A stretch of DNA of 64,000 nt from positions 1 through 64,000 of the forward strand of contig NZ_JPVZ01000009.1 of assembly GCF_001662875.1 (NCBI RefSeq), read 5' to 3'. The position numbers and the translations under genes are program-made. The notes beneath the pieces are model-generated. The model saw only the letters and a program-made list of their open reading frames with translations, ran no database searches and was not told the DNA's origin. Positions 1-8,866 of the stretch are shown piece after piece (the first letter of the stretch is position 1; the number at the start of each line of letters is the position of its first letter). This stretch comes from Thalassospira tepidiphila MCCC 1A03514. Lineage in GTDB: Bacteria > Pseudomonadota > Alphaproteobacteria > Rhodospirillales > Thalassospiraceae.

Positions 1-31
1 GAGATGCTCTAACCAGCTGAGCTAATCACCC
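1..31 (-). tRNA. tRNA-Val, 5' part only (cut by window edge)
   Basis: Read on the minus strand, the first 31 bases give a 5' acceptor arm GGGTGAT, then TAGCTCAG of the D-arm and the start of the anticodon stem. The acceptor sequence and the position just downstream of hupB fit the tRNA-Val that commonly follows lon-hupB in alphaproteobacteria. The anticodon lies outside the window, so the identity is inferred from the acceptor arm and context only. Confidence 0.75.
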
Positions 32-92
32 GTCTTCTTGGGGTCCATGGCCCCGAAGCGGAGCGGAACATAGCATGGATTTTCCAAAAAGC

Positions 93-125
93 AATGCCGG
101 TGACGCAAGTCACCGGCATTTTTTA
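93..125 (-). terminator. Terminator of hupB
   Basis: A perfect 12-bp inverted repeat (93-104 with 109-120, 4-nt loop) lies just after the hupB stop. On the minus strand it is followed shortly by a run of T. It is also flanked by T on the plus strand, so it could work both ways. It separates hupB from the tRNA-Val. Confidence 0.8.
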
Positions 126-142
126 GCTGAACATCGTCAAAC

Positions 143-415
143 TTAGTTGACGGCGTCCTTAAGGCCTTTACCAGCCTTGAACTTCGGCTGTTTCGATGCC
201 GGGATGTCGATTTCTTCACCGGTGCGCGGGTTGCGACCTTTTGAAGCAGCGCGAGCAGCGACAGCGAAGGTACCGAAACCAACCAGACGAACTTCGTCGC
301 CGGATTTAAGAGAATCGGTGATGGAATCGAAAACAGCGTCTACTGCCTTTGCAGCGTCAGCTTTGGACAGATCAGCTTTAGCAGCTACACTTCCAACGAG
401 ATCGTTTTTATTCAC
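143..415 (-). CDS. hupB: DNA-binding protein HU
   Basis: A 90-residue histone-like protein that bends and compacts DNA in the nucleoid as a dimer. The length is typical of HU/IHF proteins. The family signature VGFGTF (about residues 45-50) and the DNA-binding arm [13 protein letters not shown] (about 61-73) are present. The start codon is GTG; a G-rich stretch lies about 7 bases upstream. It sits downstream of lon, in the usual alphaproteobacterial order, with its own terminator. The lon terminator at 626-656 suggests it has its own promoter between 416 and 625. HU rather than IHF is favoured by the gene order and sequence. Confidence 0.95.
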   Translation of the reverse strand: MNKNDLVGSVAAKADLSKADAAKAVDAVFDSITDSLKSGDEVRLVGFGTFAVAARAASKGRNPRTGEEIDIPASKQPKFKAGKGLKDAVN

Positions 416-625
416 TTCCTGGCCCCCTTGTTTGGACGTTCGGAGTTATGAGGAAATTTGGTTTGCCCCAAACCTGTTGCATGGGCAGTGTAAGCAGGTC
501 GCAAACAGCTCGTCAATGCGAGAGACGCAGTTTTCTGCGGTTTTTGACGTTTTTTTCGATTTTTTGCGCTTTACACCAATCCCGACATGTTCCTGCGCCG
601 ATTCTTGGGCAAAGTTATCCACAGA

Positions 626-656
626 AAAAGGGGGCCGACAGTGTCGGCCCCCTTGT
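626..656 (-). terminator. Terminator of lon
   Basis: A G+C-rich inverted repeat (630-640 with 642-652, effectively 9 bp with a 5-nt loop) lies 23 bases after the lon stop and is followed on the minus strand by a T tract. It separates lon from hupB. Confidence 0.85.
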
Positions 657-678
657 TTTCTGCGCGTTCTGACGATCC

Positions 679-3090
679 TTAGTGAGTCGTCACACCGCCG
701 ATTTCCGATTCTTCGCCGTCCTTGGATTTGACAGCAACGTCATCAACCTCTTCTTCCCACTCGATCGGGACAAGCGGATTGACCAAGGCGTGGCTCAGAA
801 CTTCGTCAACATGCGACACCGGAATGATTTCCATGCCGCGTTTGACGTTGTCCGGAATCTCTTCGAGATCCTTTTCGTTTTCCTGCGGGATCAGAACGGT
901 TTTTACCCCGCCGCGCAACGCAGCCAAGAGCTTTTCTTTCAAACCGCCAATCGCAAGCACACGGCCACGCAGCGTAACTTCGCCGGTCATCGCAACGTCC
1001 TTGCGCACCGGGTTGCCGGTCAGAACCGAAACAACCGAAGTCACCATACCAACACCGGCCGAAGGACCGTCTTTGGGGGTGGCACCTTCTGGCACGTGAA
1101 CGTGGATGTCCCGTTTCTGGAACAAGGTCGGCTTGATCCCGAAATCAACCGCACGCGAACGGACAAACGAGGTCGCCGCCTGAATCGATTCCGTCATGAC
1201 TTCACCGAGTTTACCGGTGGTTTTCATGTTGCCCTTGCCCGGCACGGTAACAGATTCGATCTGAAGCAAATCGCCACCGAACTCGGTATAGGCAAGACCA
1301 GTAACAACACCGACCTGATCTTCACCCTCGGTCTCGCCGAAGCGGAACTTGCGGATACCGGCATATTTACCAAGTGTCCGCGGGGTAACACGAACCGTTT
1401 TCAGGTTTTCAAGCATGATCCGCTTGGTCGCCTTACGGGCCAGCTTGGCCAATTCACGTTCGAGGCTACGCACACCGGCTTCGCGGGTGTAATAGCGGAT
1501 CAGATCACGAAGTGCTTCGTCCGAGATGCTCCATTCCCCTTTCTTCAGGCCATTATCCTTGACCTGCTTGGGAATAAGGTGACGTTTGGCAATCTCGACT
1601 TTTTCGTCTTCGGTGTAACCGGAAATCCGGATGACTTCCATACGGTCAAGCAGCGGCTGCTGCATGCGAAGCGAGTTGGCCGTGGTGACAAACATCACAT
1701 CCGAAAGATCGTAATCGACTTCGAGATAGTGATCGTTAAAGGTCGAGTTCTGTTCCGGATCCAAGACCTCAAGCAGAGCCGAGGCCGGATCACCGCGGAA
1801 GTCCGAACCCATCTTTTCGATCTCGTCGAGAAGGAAGAGCGGGTTGGAATACTTCGCCTTTTTCATGCCCTGGACAATTTTGCCCGGCATGGACCCGATA
1901 TAGGTCCGGCGATGACCGCGGATTTCGGATTCATCGCGAACCCCACCGAGTGACATGCGCACAAAGCTGCGCCCGGTCGCATTGGCCATTGATTTACCAA
2001 GCGAGGTTTTACCAACACCGGGAGGACCCACAAGGCAAAGGATCGGACCTTTGACCTTTTTGGTGCGCGCCTGAACCGCAAGATATTCAAGGATGCGTTC
2101 CTTGACCTTTTCAAGACCGTAATGCTCCTTATCAAGCACCTTCTTGGCCTTTTTCAGATCATGTGAAACACGCGAACGCTTGTTCCACGGAATAGACACC
2201 ATCCAGTCAAGATAGTTGCGCACCACGGTGGCTTCTGCCGACATCGGGCTCATATTGCGCAGTTTCTTGAGCTCTGCCTGTGCCTTTTCCTTGGCTTCCT
2301 TGGGCATTTTGGCCTTGTTCAGCTTCTCTTCGATTTCAGAAGCTTCATCCTTGCCATCTTCGCCCTCGCCCAGTTCCTTCTGAATGGCTTTGAGCTGCTC
2401 ATTCAGATAGTACTCGCGCTGGGTTTTCTCCATCTGGCGTTTGACGCGGTTGCGGATTTTCTTTTCAACCTGCAACACGCCAATTTCGGATTCCATGAAG
2501 CCGAAAATACGTTCCAGACGATCGCCAACCAGCTTGGTTTCCAGCAATTCCTGCTTTTCGGAAATCTTCAGCGACAGGTGGGATGCCACCGTATCGGCAA
2601 GCTTGGCCGGTTCTTCGATCTGATTGACCGAAACCAGAACTTCAGGCGGAATTTTCTTGTTGAGTTTGATGTACTGTTCGAACTGGGTGACGACCGAACG
2701 GGCCAGCGCTTCGAGTTCGCTGTCATCCTCGTCACTGTCTTCACGCACCGAACCATAGGCCTGGAAGAATTCCGGGTTATCAACGTAGCCGGTAATTTCG
2801 GCACGTTTCCCGCCTTCAACCAATACCTTTACGGTTCCGTCCGGCAGCTTGAGAAGCTGCAAGACAGTTGCGACAGTACCAATTTCATAGAGATCTTCGA
2901 CAGCCGGGTCATCAAGACCGGCGTCTTTCTGGGTGACAAGCAGGATCTGCTTGTCTTCGCGCATCACATCTTCGAGCGCACGCACCGATTTTTCACGTCC
3001 GACAAACAGCGGAACAATCATGTGCGGGAACACGACAATGTCACGCAACGGCAGCACCGGGTATATTTCGCCACGCGCCAATTCGACCAT
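679..3090 (-). CDS. lon: ATP-dependent protease Lon
   Basis: An 803-residue cytosolic AAA+ serine protease that degrades misfolded and selected regulatory proteins. From the N-terminus it has a LON substrate-binding domain (about 9-205), a coiled-coil linker, an AAA+ module with Walker A GPPGVGKT (about 355) and Walker B LFLLDEIEKM, and a C-terminal protease domain. The protease domain carries the catalytic serine in KDGPSAG (about 678) and the lysine in LKEKLLAALRGG (about 720). The length is normal. The ATG at 3090 has an upstream AGGGAAAG. A stem lacking a T tract lies between clpX and lon, so some read-through from clpX is possible. Confidence 0.98.
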   Translation of the reverse strand: MVELARGEIYPVLPLRDIVVFPHMIVPLFVGREKSVRALEDVMREDKQILLVTQKDAGLDDPAVEDLYEIGTVATVLQLLKLPDGTVKVLVEGGKRAEITGYVDNPEFFQAYGSVREDSDEDDSELEALARSVVTQFEQYIKLNKKIPPEVLVSVNQIEEPAKLADTVASHLSLKISEKQELLETKLVGDRLERIFGFMESEIGVLQVEKKIRNRVKRQMEKTQREYYLNEQLKAIQKELGEGEDGKDEASEIEEKLNKAKMPKEAKEKAQAELKKLRNMSPMSAEATVVRNYLDWMVSIPWNKRSRVSHDLKKAKKVLDKEHYGLEKVKERILEYLAVQARTKKVKGPILCLVGPPGVGKTSLGKSMANATGRSFVRMSLGGVRDESEIRGHRRTYIGSMPGKIVQGMKKAKYSNPLFLLDEIEKMGSDFRGDPASALLEVLDPEQNSTFNDHYLEVDYDLSDVMFVTTANSLRMQQPLLDRMEVIRISGYTEDEKVEIAKRHLIPKQVKDNGLKKGEWSISDEALRDLIRYYTREAGVRSLERELAKLARKATKRIMLENLKTVRVTPRTLGKYAGIRKFRFGETEGEDQVGVVTGLAYTEFGGDLLQIESVTVPGKGNMKTTGKLGEVMTESIQAATSFVRSRAVDFGIKPTLFQKRDIHVHVPEGATPKDGPSAGVGMVTSVVSVLTGNPVRKDVAMTGEVTLRGRVLAIGGLKEKLLAALRGGVKTVLIPQENEKDLEEIPDNVKRGMEIIPVSHVDEVLSHALVNPLVPIEWEEEVDDVAVKSKDGEESEIGGVTTH

Positions 3091-3195
3091 TATGTTCTTT
3101 CCCTACTCTGAGCCGTAACGCTGCTGTGCGGTCCTGCCATAGGCCCCGCCAGCAACGCGAACATGTTTTAGATAATCGTTAGATAATCCGGATTT

Positions 3196-3223
3196 CCCGC
3201 ACCGCAATAGTTGCCGGTGCGGG
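3196..3223. other. Hairpin between clpX and lon, no T tract
   Basis: An imperfect inverted repeat (cccgcacc...ggtgcggg with an inner gcaa/ttgc pair and one bulge) lies 9 bases after the clpX stop. No T run follows on the minus strand, so it is a weak terminator or an mRNA 3'-end stabiliser rather than a clear intrinsic terminator. Confidence 0.45.
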
Positions 3224-3231
3224 AATTACGT

Positions 3232-4497
3232 TCAGGCAGTATTTTCAACACCTTCACGACGTTCTGCATGGATCAGCAACGGCTTTGCCTTTCCATTAAC
3301 GACGTCAGCGTTGATGACGATTTCCTCGACACTTTCCATGGTCGGCAGATCGAACATGGTTTCAAGCAGGATGCCTTCCATGATCGAGCGCAAACCACGT
3401 GCACCGGTCTTGCGTTCAATTGCCTTGTCGGCAATCGCCTTGAGCGCATCCGTCTGGAAGGTGAGTTTCACGTCTTCCATATCGAACAGGCGCTGATACT
3501 GCTTGATCAGTGCGTTTTTCGGCTCGGTCAAAATCTGGACCAGAGCTTCGTTGTCGAGGTCTTCGAGCGTTGCCAGAACCGGCAGACGACCAATGAATTC
3601 CGGAATAAGACCGAACTTCAAAAGATCTTCCGGCTCGACTTCGCGCAGAACATCACCCGCACGGCGTTCATCAGGGCCACGGACATCGGCACCAAAGCCG
3701 ATTGCGCTGCCCCTGCCACGCTGGGAAATCACCTTGTCCAGGCCAGCGAATGCGCCGCCGACGATGAACAGGATATTGGTGGTGTCGACCTGCAGGAATT
3801 CCTGTTGCGGATGTTTCCGGCCACCCTGCGGCGGAACGGAAGCAACAGTGCCTTCCATGATCTTGAGCAATGCCTGCTGCACGCCCTCGCCCGAGACGTC
3901 ACGGGTGATGGACGGGTTGTCGGACTTGCGCGAAATCTTGTCGACTTCGTCGATATAGACGATGCCGCGCTGGGCCCGCTCGACATTGTAGTCAGCAGCC
4001 TGCAGCAGCTTGAGAATGATGTTTTCGACATCCTCACCCACATAACCGGCTTCGGTCAGGGTGGTGGCATCTGCCATGGTGAACGGCACATCAAGAATAC
4101 GTGCCAGGGTCTGGGCCAGAAGCGTTTTACCGCAACCGGTCGGACCAACCAGCATGATGTTCGATTTTGCCAGCTCGATGTCTTCATTCTTGCTGGAATG
4201 GTGCAGGCGCTTGTAATGGTTGTGAACCGCGACCGAGAGAACTTTTTTCGCATGGCCCTGACCGATGACATAGTCATCAAGGACCTTGCAAATCTCTTGC
4301 GGAGAAGGCACCCCGTCTGCCGATTTGACGAGATGTGTTTTGTGCTCTTCGCGGATGATGTCCATGCAAAGCTCTACGCATTCATCACAGATGAACACGG
4401 TTGGACCGGCGATGAGCTTGCGAACCTCGTGCTGGCTCTTTCCACAGAAAGAACAGTACAGAGTGTTCTTGGAGTCCCCGCTATTCGATTTGCTCAT
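3232..4497 (-). CDS. clpX: ATP-dependent Clp protease ATP-binding subunit ClpX
   Basis: A 421-residue AAA+ unfoldase that feeds substrates into ClpP in the cytosol. An N-terminal zinc-binding domain has four cysteines (C15, C18, C37, C40). It is followed by Walker A GPTGCGKT (about 118-125), Walker [10 protein letters not shown], the IGF loop for ClpP docking (SAIGFGADV) and the sensor motif [10 protein letters not shown]. The length is normal for ClpX. GGGGT lies just upstream of the ATG. The 301-bp gap to clpP and the clpP terminator imply a separate clpX promoter. Confidence 0.98.
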   Translation of the reverse strand: MSKSNSGDSKNTLYCSFCGKSQHEVRKLIAGPTVFICDECVELCMDIIREEHKTHLVKSADGVPSPQEICKVLDDYVIGQGHAKKVLSVAVHNHYKRLHHSSKNEDIELAKSNIMLVGPTGCGKTLLAQTLARILDVPFTMADATTLTEAGYVGEDVENIILKLLQAADYNVERAQRGIVYIDEVDKISRKSDNPSITRDVSGEGVQQALLKIMEGTVASVPPQGGRKHPQQEFLQVDTTNILFIVGGAFAGLDKVISQRGRGSAIGFGADVRGPDERRAGDVLREVEPEDLLKFGLIPEFIGRLPVLATLEDLDNEALVQILTEPKNALIKQYQRLFDMEDVKLTFQTDALKAIADKAIERKTGARGLRSIMEGILLETMFDLPTMESVEEIVINADVVNGKAKPLLIHAERREGVENTA

Positions 4498-4743
4498 ACA
4501 AACCCCAATTACGTTTGACGTTATCTTTTATCGCCATGTTAGCCGGTAAACGATACCGATCTCAACGTTTAATCTGCGCTTTTCGGCTTTATGGCGTCAT
4601 GTTTGATATGGGTTCGCTATCTTGGTTGCGAAACCCCTTGCACTAATCACCCAAACGTTCGGGCGGCCAGCAAGTTCCGAACAATAACGCCCAAGCCTGC
4701 ACATACTCTTGTCTATGACTTAAAACTGCCATGAGGCAAGACA
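4498..4743. other. clpX-clpP intergenic region
   Basis: This noncoding stretch, just over 300 bases when the clpP terminator is included, holds the clpX leader and presumably its promoter. I could not assign a convincing sigma-32-type or housekeeping promoter by eye, and there is no open frame with a ribosome-binding site. Confidence 0.5.
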
Positions 4744-4776
4744 TAAAAAAACGCCCCGGCCGATCACCGGGGCGTT
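4744..4776 (-). terminator. Terminator of clpP
   Basis: A 10-bp G+C-rich stem (4750-4759 with 4767-4776) lies 22 bases after the clpP stop, followed on the minus strand by seven T. It is a strong intrinsic terminator. Confidence 0.9.
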
Positions 4777-4798
4777 TCCACCAATCACACCTGAGTGA

Positions 4799-5428
4799 TC
4801 AGTCTTTCTTTTCATCACTTTCCGGCTTCGGACGCGATGTAACGACCTCGTCGATCAGACCAAATTCCTTGGCCTGATCAGGGGTGAGGAAGTTATCACG
4901 TTCCATTGCGTCTTCGATGGTCTTGAGATCGCGGCCGGTATGTTCGACATAGATCTCGTTAAGACGCTGACGCAGAGCCAGAATTTCACGGGCATGAATT
5001 TCGATGTCCGATGCCTGACCCTGGAAGCCGCCGGACGGCTGGTGGATCATGACACGTGCATTGGGCAGGCAGTAACGCTTGCCTTTTGCACCGGCCATCA
5101 GAAGCAGCGAGCCCATGGATGCCGCCTGCCCCATGCACACCGTGGAGACATCGCAACGGATGTACTGCATGGTGTCATAGATGGCGAGACCCGAGGTCAC
5201 AACACCGCCCGGTGAGTTGATGTAAAGCGAGATATCCTTATCCGGATTTTCCGATTCGAGATGCAGCAACTGCGCACAGATCAGTGACGACATGCCGTCA
5301 TGGACCTGACCGTTGATGAAAACGATGCGCTCCTTAAGAAGGCGCGAAAAGATGTCATAGGCACGCTCGCCACGGCTGGTCTGTTCAACGACCATCGGTA
5401 CAAGCGAATTCATCCGTTCTTCAATCAT
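4799..5428 (-). CDS. clpP: ATP-dependent Clp protease proteolytic subunit ClpP
   Basis: A serine peptidase that forms the double heptameric chamber used with ClpX or ClpA. With the ATG at 5428 it has 209 residues. The catalytic triad is Ser104 (GQAASMGS), His129 (HQPSGG) and Asp178 (ERDNF). The frame can be extended to a TTG at 5437, but that codon abuts the ribosome-binding site GGGAGA, whereas the ATG at 5428 sits 9 bases after it, so I chose the ATG. It lies 44 bases downstream of tig and may be co-transcribed with it. Confidence 0.97.
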   Translation of the reverse strand: MIEERMNSLVPMVVEQTSRGERAYDIFSRLLKERIVFINGQVHDGMSSLICAQLLHLESENPDKDISLYINSPGGVVTSGLAIYDTMQYIRCDVSTVCMGQAASMGSLLLMAGAKGKRYCLPNARVMIHQPSGGFQGQASDIEIHAREILALRQRLNEIYVEHTGRDLKTIEDAMERDNFLTPDQAKEFGLIDEVVTSRPKPESDEKKD

Positions 5429-5472
5429 CAACTGCAATCTCCCTGCATGATCCTAAACCGTGTCCGGCCGGA

Positions 5473-6945
5473 TTACTTGTCTTCGGATTTGTCAGCAGCT
5501 TTTTTAGCGGCCGGCTTTTTGGCTGCAGCTTTCTTGGCCGGGGCTTTTTTAGCCGGAGCCTTTTTCTCTGCGTCCTTTTTCGCCGGTGCTTTCTTAGCAG
5601 CCGATTTCTTCTTCGGAGCTTCGTCTTCCTCTTCCGGCTTCAGAAGGTCTTCAACCGAAACGGTTTTTTCTTCTACCTTGGCGAGTTCGACGATGTAATC
5701 AACGACCTTGTCTTCATATACAGGGCCCTGAAGCGCCTGCAAGGCCTGCGGGTTATTTTTATAGAATTCGATAACCTGCTGTTCCTGGCCCGGATATTTC
5801 TGGGCTTCGGCAACGAGGACCTTGTTGACGTCTTCCTGAGTGACCTGGATCTCATTCTCACGGCCGACTTCTGCAAGCAGAAGCCCCAGAAGAACGCGAC
5901 GTTCTGCGATTTCGCGGAACTCTTCGGTCAGCTCTTCTTCGGACTTGCCTTTGGTTTCGTCGTCTTCCTGTCCAGCTTCACGGGCCTGTTTGATCTGGCC
6001 GATGATGCCTTCGAGTTCGTTTTCAACGAGCGACTTCGGCAGTTCGAAGCTGTGGTTTTCAGCCAGCGCGTCAAGAAGCTGACGCTTCATTTTCTGACGG
6101 GAAACCGATTCGTATTCGCGGCCAAAGTCCTTGCGGATCGCTTCTTTCAGGGACTCAAGGCTGTCCTGACCGAGTTTCTTGGCCAGTTCATCATCCAGCT
6201 CAGCCGGTTTCTTTTCCTTGATTTCCTTAACGGTTACGTCGAACTCAGCGTCTTTGCCTGCGAGTTCGGCAGCACCGTAAGCTTCCGGGAATTTCACTTT
6301 GACGACGACTTCGTCACCAGCGTTCACACCGGTCAGCTGATCTTCGAAACCTTCGATGAAGGAACCCGAACCGAGTTCAAGTTCGTAATCTTCGGCTTTG
6401 CCGCCTTCGAACGCTTCACCGTCGATTTTACCCAGGAAGTCGATGACAACAACGTCACCGGCTTTGGACTTGCGCTTACGCGCGAGCGGTGCGGTCGTAC
6501 CCTGTGCGGATGCGATGCGCTCGAGGGTTTCGTTCACCTTGCTGTCGTCAAGTTCAACAACTTCACGGGTCAGCTTCAGCTTTTTGAAGTCCATTGCTTC
6601 GATGGCCGGGATGATTTCGACTGCGATGTCGAATTCCAGATCGCCGCCTTCATCGAATTTGGTGACTTCGATTTTCGGCTGGACAGCCGGGCGCAGGTCA
6701 TTGTCGTTCAGAACCTTGCCGGTGTTTTCGTTGACAGCGGCTTCAAGGACTTCGCCCATGACGGCCTGGCCGTAACGCTGACGCAGGAGTTTCGCCGGAA
6801 TCTTGCCCGGACGGAAGCCCGGCAGGCGAACCTGATCCTTGATCTCGTCAAGTTTGGCGACGACTTTTTCTTCGATATGTGCGGCGGGCACGACGACTTT
6901 GAACTCGCGCGCCAGGCCTTCGTTTTTGGTTTCAGTAACCTGCAT
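5473..6945 (-). CDS. tig: Trigger factor chaperone/peptidyl-prolyl isomerase with a Lys/Ala-rich tail
   Basis: A ribosome-bound chaperone that receives nascent chains at the exit tunnel. The N-terminal domain carries the ribosome-docking loop GFRPGKIP (about 44-51). The FKBP-type isomerase domain (about 155-245) includes VVIDFLGKIDGEAFEGG and FIEGFEDQLTG, and is followed by the helical C-terminal chaperone domain. At 490 residues it is about 55 longer than E. coli trigger factor. The excess is a low-complexity tail (about 443-490) built of repeated AAKK and APAKK blocks, resembling histone H1-type or nucleic-acid-binding tails. It lies upstream of clpP on the same strand. Confidence 0.97.
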   Translation of the reverse strand: MQVTETKNEGLAREFKVVVPAAHIEEKVVAKLDEIKDQVRLPGFRPGKIPAKLLRQRYGQAVMGEVLEAAVNENTGKVLNDNDLRPAVQPKIEVTKFDEGGDLEFDIAVEIIPAIEAMDFKKLKLTREVVELDDSKVNETLERIASAQGTTAPLARKRKSKAGDVVVIDFLGKIDGEAFEGGKAEDYELELGSGSFIEGFEDQLTGVNAGDEVVVKVKFPEAYGAAELAGKDAEFDVTVKEIKEKKPAELDDELAKKLGQDSLESLKEAIRKDFGREYESVSRQKMKRQLLDALAENHSFELPKSLVENELEGIIGQIKQAREAGQEDDETKGKSEEELTEEFREIAERRVLLGLLLAEVGRENEIQVTQEDVNKVLVAEAQKYPGQEQQVIEFYKNNPQALQALQGPVYEDKVVDYIVELAKVEEKTVSVEDLLKPEEEDEAPKKKSAAKKAPAKKDAEKKAPAKKAPAKKAAAKKPAAKKAADKSEDK

Positions 6946-7058
6946 AGATAACTCTTTTGCTTGGTTCGAATAATGTCCGTTACGCGACGCAGTCCGGACG
7001 TCAGAAAGTCAATACGACTAAACGAATATGGTACCCGGTCAAATTTTCAGCCTGCTTA

Positions 7059-7143
7059 TGGTACGGGTGAAGGGACTCGAACCCCCACGGATTGCTCCAC
7101 TGGAACCTAAATCCAGCGCGTCTACCAGTTCCGCCACACCCGC
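7059..7143 (-). tRNA. tRNA-Leu, anticodon UAG
   Basis: An 85-nt gene on the minus strand. The acceptor arms GCGGGTG and CACCCGT pair, with a terminal G-U. The D-arm is followed by the anticodon stem CTGGA/TCCAG enclosing TTTAGGT, which gives anticodon TAG. The long variable arm typical of leucine tRNA and the T-arm GGGTTCGAGTCCC follow, and CCA is encoded. It lies upstream of tig on the same strand. Confidence 0.95.
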
Positions 7144-7310
7144 ACACAAGCATAGAAATCACTCCGGTCACACCGGAATGAGTGCGCCTTAATACAAACT
7201 TCGATCCCCTCATGCAAGCATCGCCTTTTCGACAAACGCAATCTTGTCGAAAATATCCATCAAACAGGGCCTAAATCGACGGCAATCAGCCGATTTTAGG
7301 TGACGCCCCC

Positions 7311-8717
7311 CTAGCGGAAATGACGTTTTACGGCACTGGAAACCGCGATTTTGCCCTGTCCGACGTAACTTTCGTGATTTTTTTCGATGGTCGAAAGGTC
7401 ATAGAGATAGTTCACCATCATCCCGAATGACTGGTTCCAGCCATTTTCCTTGGCATTGCCGTTCCAGTTCAGCCGTTCAACCCGCGCACCGTTGCTCAGA
7501 TGAAAATGCGCGACCGGGTCAAAGGCGGTGTCCATGCCGGGACGCTTGGCATTCAAAAGATACCACGCCGTCAGGTACTCGATATTTGCGCGTGTGCGCT
7601 CCGAAACCCCGTCCGGGCTGGTGGCAGGTGGTTTTGGCCCCATCAGGTTATCACAATCTGTTAGGGCCGCCTCAATCGCCTTGGGCAGGCCGGTTTCCTC
7701 ACCCTTGGCCATGATATCAAGCTGCCGGTCCATCCAGCTGCGCAGTGCCGGTATCGGCGACAGGGTTGAAAATTGTTTGAGATGCGGCAGATCGCGTTGC
7801 AATTGCGCGACCACACGTTTGATCAGGAAATCGCCAAAGCTGATTCCCGCCAATCCGGCTTGCGCGTTCGAGATTGAATAGAAGATCGCCGTGTCGGGCT
7901 TCGTGTCGCTTTTGGGCGCCTTTTCCGAGCTACCCAAATCGTCATCCTTGCTTTCGATCAGTTCATCGACGTTACCGGCAATCCCGTTCACAAGCGCGAC
8001 TTCCACGAAAATAAGCGGCTCGTCCGGCATTCCGGGATGGAAGAAGGCAAAACACCGCCGGTCTGATGCCAGTCGACGTTTAAGGTCATCCCAGCTTTGA
8101 ATGGCGTGAACGGCTTCATAGGCGATCAGTTTTTCCAAAAGGGCTGCCGGTGAATTCCACGTGATGCGGCTCAGTTCCAGAAAGCCGATATCAAACCAGC
8201 TTGCCAGCAGTGTCTTGAGGTCGCGTTCCAGAATGGCAAGTCCCGGGGCCTCCTTGCGCCAGCGCAAAAGGTCGGCGCGCAGATCAACCAGGAACTTCAC
8301 ACCTTGTGGTAATGAATTGAATTCCTTGAGGATCAAACGAAATGGCGGCACCAGTGCGGCACGCAGTTCAGTTTCAAGCAATGCCTGTTCGGCCAGATCA
8401 TCAGCCGCCGTCCAATCGGCCATAACAGCCGCAACACGGTCGCGATCCACCCCGAATTCATTGACCAGAAGATGCAGGAATTCACGTTTCCCCGCATCAT
8501 CAAGGCGCAAGAAATCATGTCCAAGGGCGGCTGCACGCGCACGGGCCGATACCGCCCCACCGCGCCTTGCCAGACAATCGGCGATTTGTTCACGCCAACG
8601 ATCCTGGCGGGTCTGGCTTTCATCAAAACCAAGACCACGCACCACCGGGCTATCGCGCAGTTCGCGCCAGGCGCCACGAAGGTTATCAAGGGTTCTGTCG
8701 AGAAACGTCTGAGACAT
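7311..8717 (-). CDS. Malonyl-CoA decarboxylase
   Basis: Converts malonyl-CoA to acetyl-CoA and CO2. The protein is all-helical in its N-terminal half. The C-terminal catalytic half shows the family motifs PLIFVEVAL, FYSISNAQAGLAGISFG and FHLSNGARVERLNW, including the conserved Ser and His region. The frame extends to an ATG at 8780, but the ATG at 8717 has GGGAGA 7 bases upstream, so I prefer it (468 residues). No malonate transporter or malonyl-CoA synthetase is adjacent, so a role in malonate use or in adjusting malonyl-CoA cannot be separated here. An imperfect stem at about 7269-7302 lies downstream without a T tract. Confidence 0.92.
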   Translation of the reverse strand: MSQTFLDRTLDNLRGAWRELRDSPVVRGLGFDESQTRQDRWREQIADCLARRGGAVSARARAAALGHDFLRLDDAGKREFLHLLVNEFGVDRDRVAAVMADWTAADDLAEQALLETELRAALVPPFRLILKEFNSLPQGVKFLVDLRADLLRWRKEAPGLAILERDLKTLLASWFDIGFLELSRITWNSPAALLEKLIAYEAVHAIQSWDDLKRRLASDRRCFAFFHPGMPDEPLIFVEVALVNGIAGNVDELIESKDDDLGSSEKAPKSDTKPDTAIFYSISNAQAGLAGISFGDFLIKRVVAQLQRDLPHLKQFSTLSPIPALRSWMDRQLDIMAKGEETGLPKAIEAALTDCDNLMGPKPPATSPDGVSERTRANIEYLTAWYLLNAKRPGMDTAFDPVAHFHLSNGARVERLNWNGNAKENGWNQSFGMMVNYLYDLSTIEKNHESYVGQGKIAVSSAVKRHFR

Positions 8718-8866
8718 GCCTGTCTCCCACTCCGATATCAGAAGAACTTCAAATCGTTTCCTCAATGCGTGATGATCCATCCCATCACGCCATACCGTTT
8801 TTATATCGGGTGATTATACCGCAAGTGCCAGCGGCTGCGGTGACTTCTTATTCATCTTAGTTCACG

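Noticed and set aside
682-1953. A 423-codon open frame on the plus strand opposite lon
   Set aside because: It lies wholly antisense to an unmistakable lon, has no family motif, and is explained by codon bias of the real gene.
3091-3180. A sigma-32-like promoter before lon
   Set aside because: Only loose similarity (GTTG and CCTATG elements); spacing and boxes do not fit well enough to claim.
3211-4518. A 435-codon open frame opposite clpX
   Set aside because: Same reason: clpX is certain on the other strand, and the translated product is not protein-like.
7001-7213. A 70-codon open frame on the minus strand
   Set aside because: It runs straight through tRNA-Leu, so it cannot be a real protein gene.
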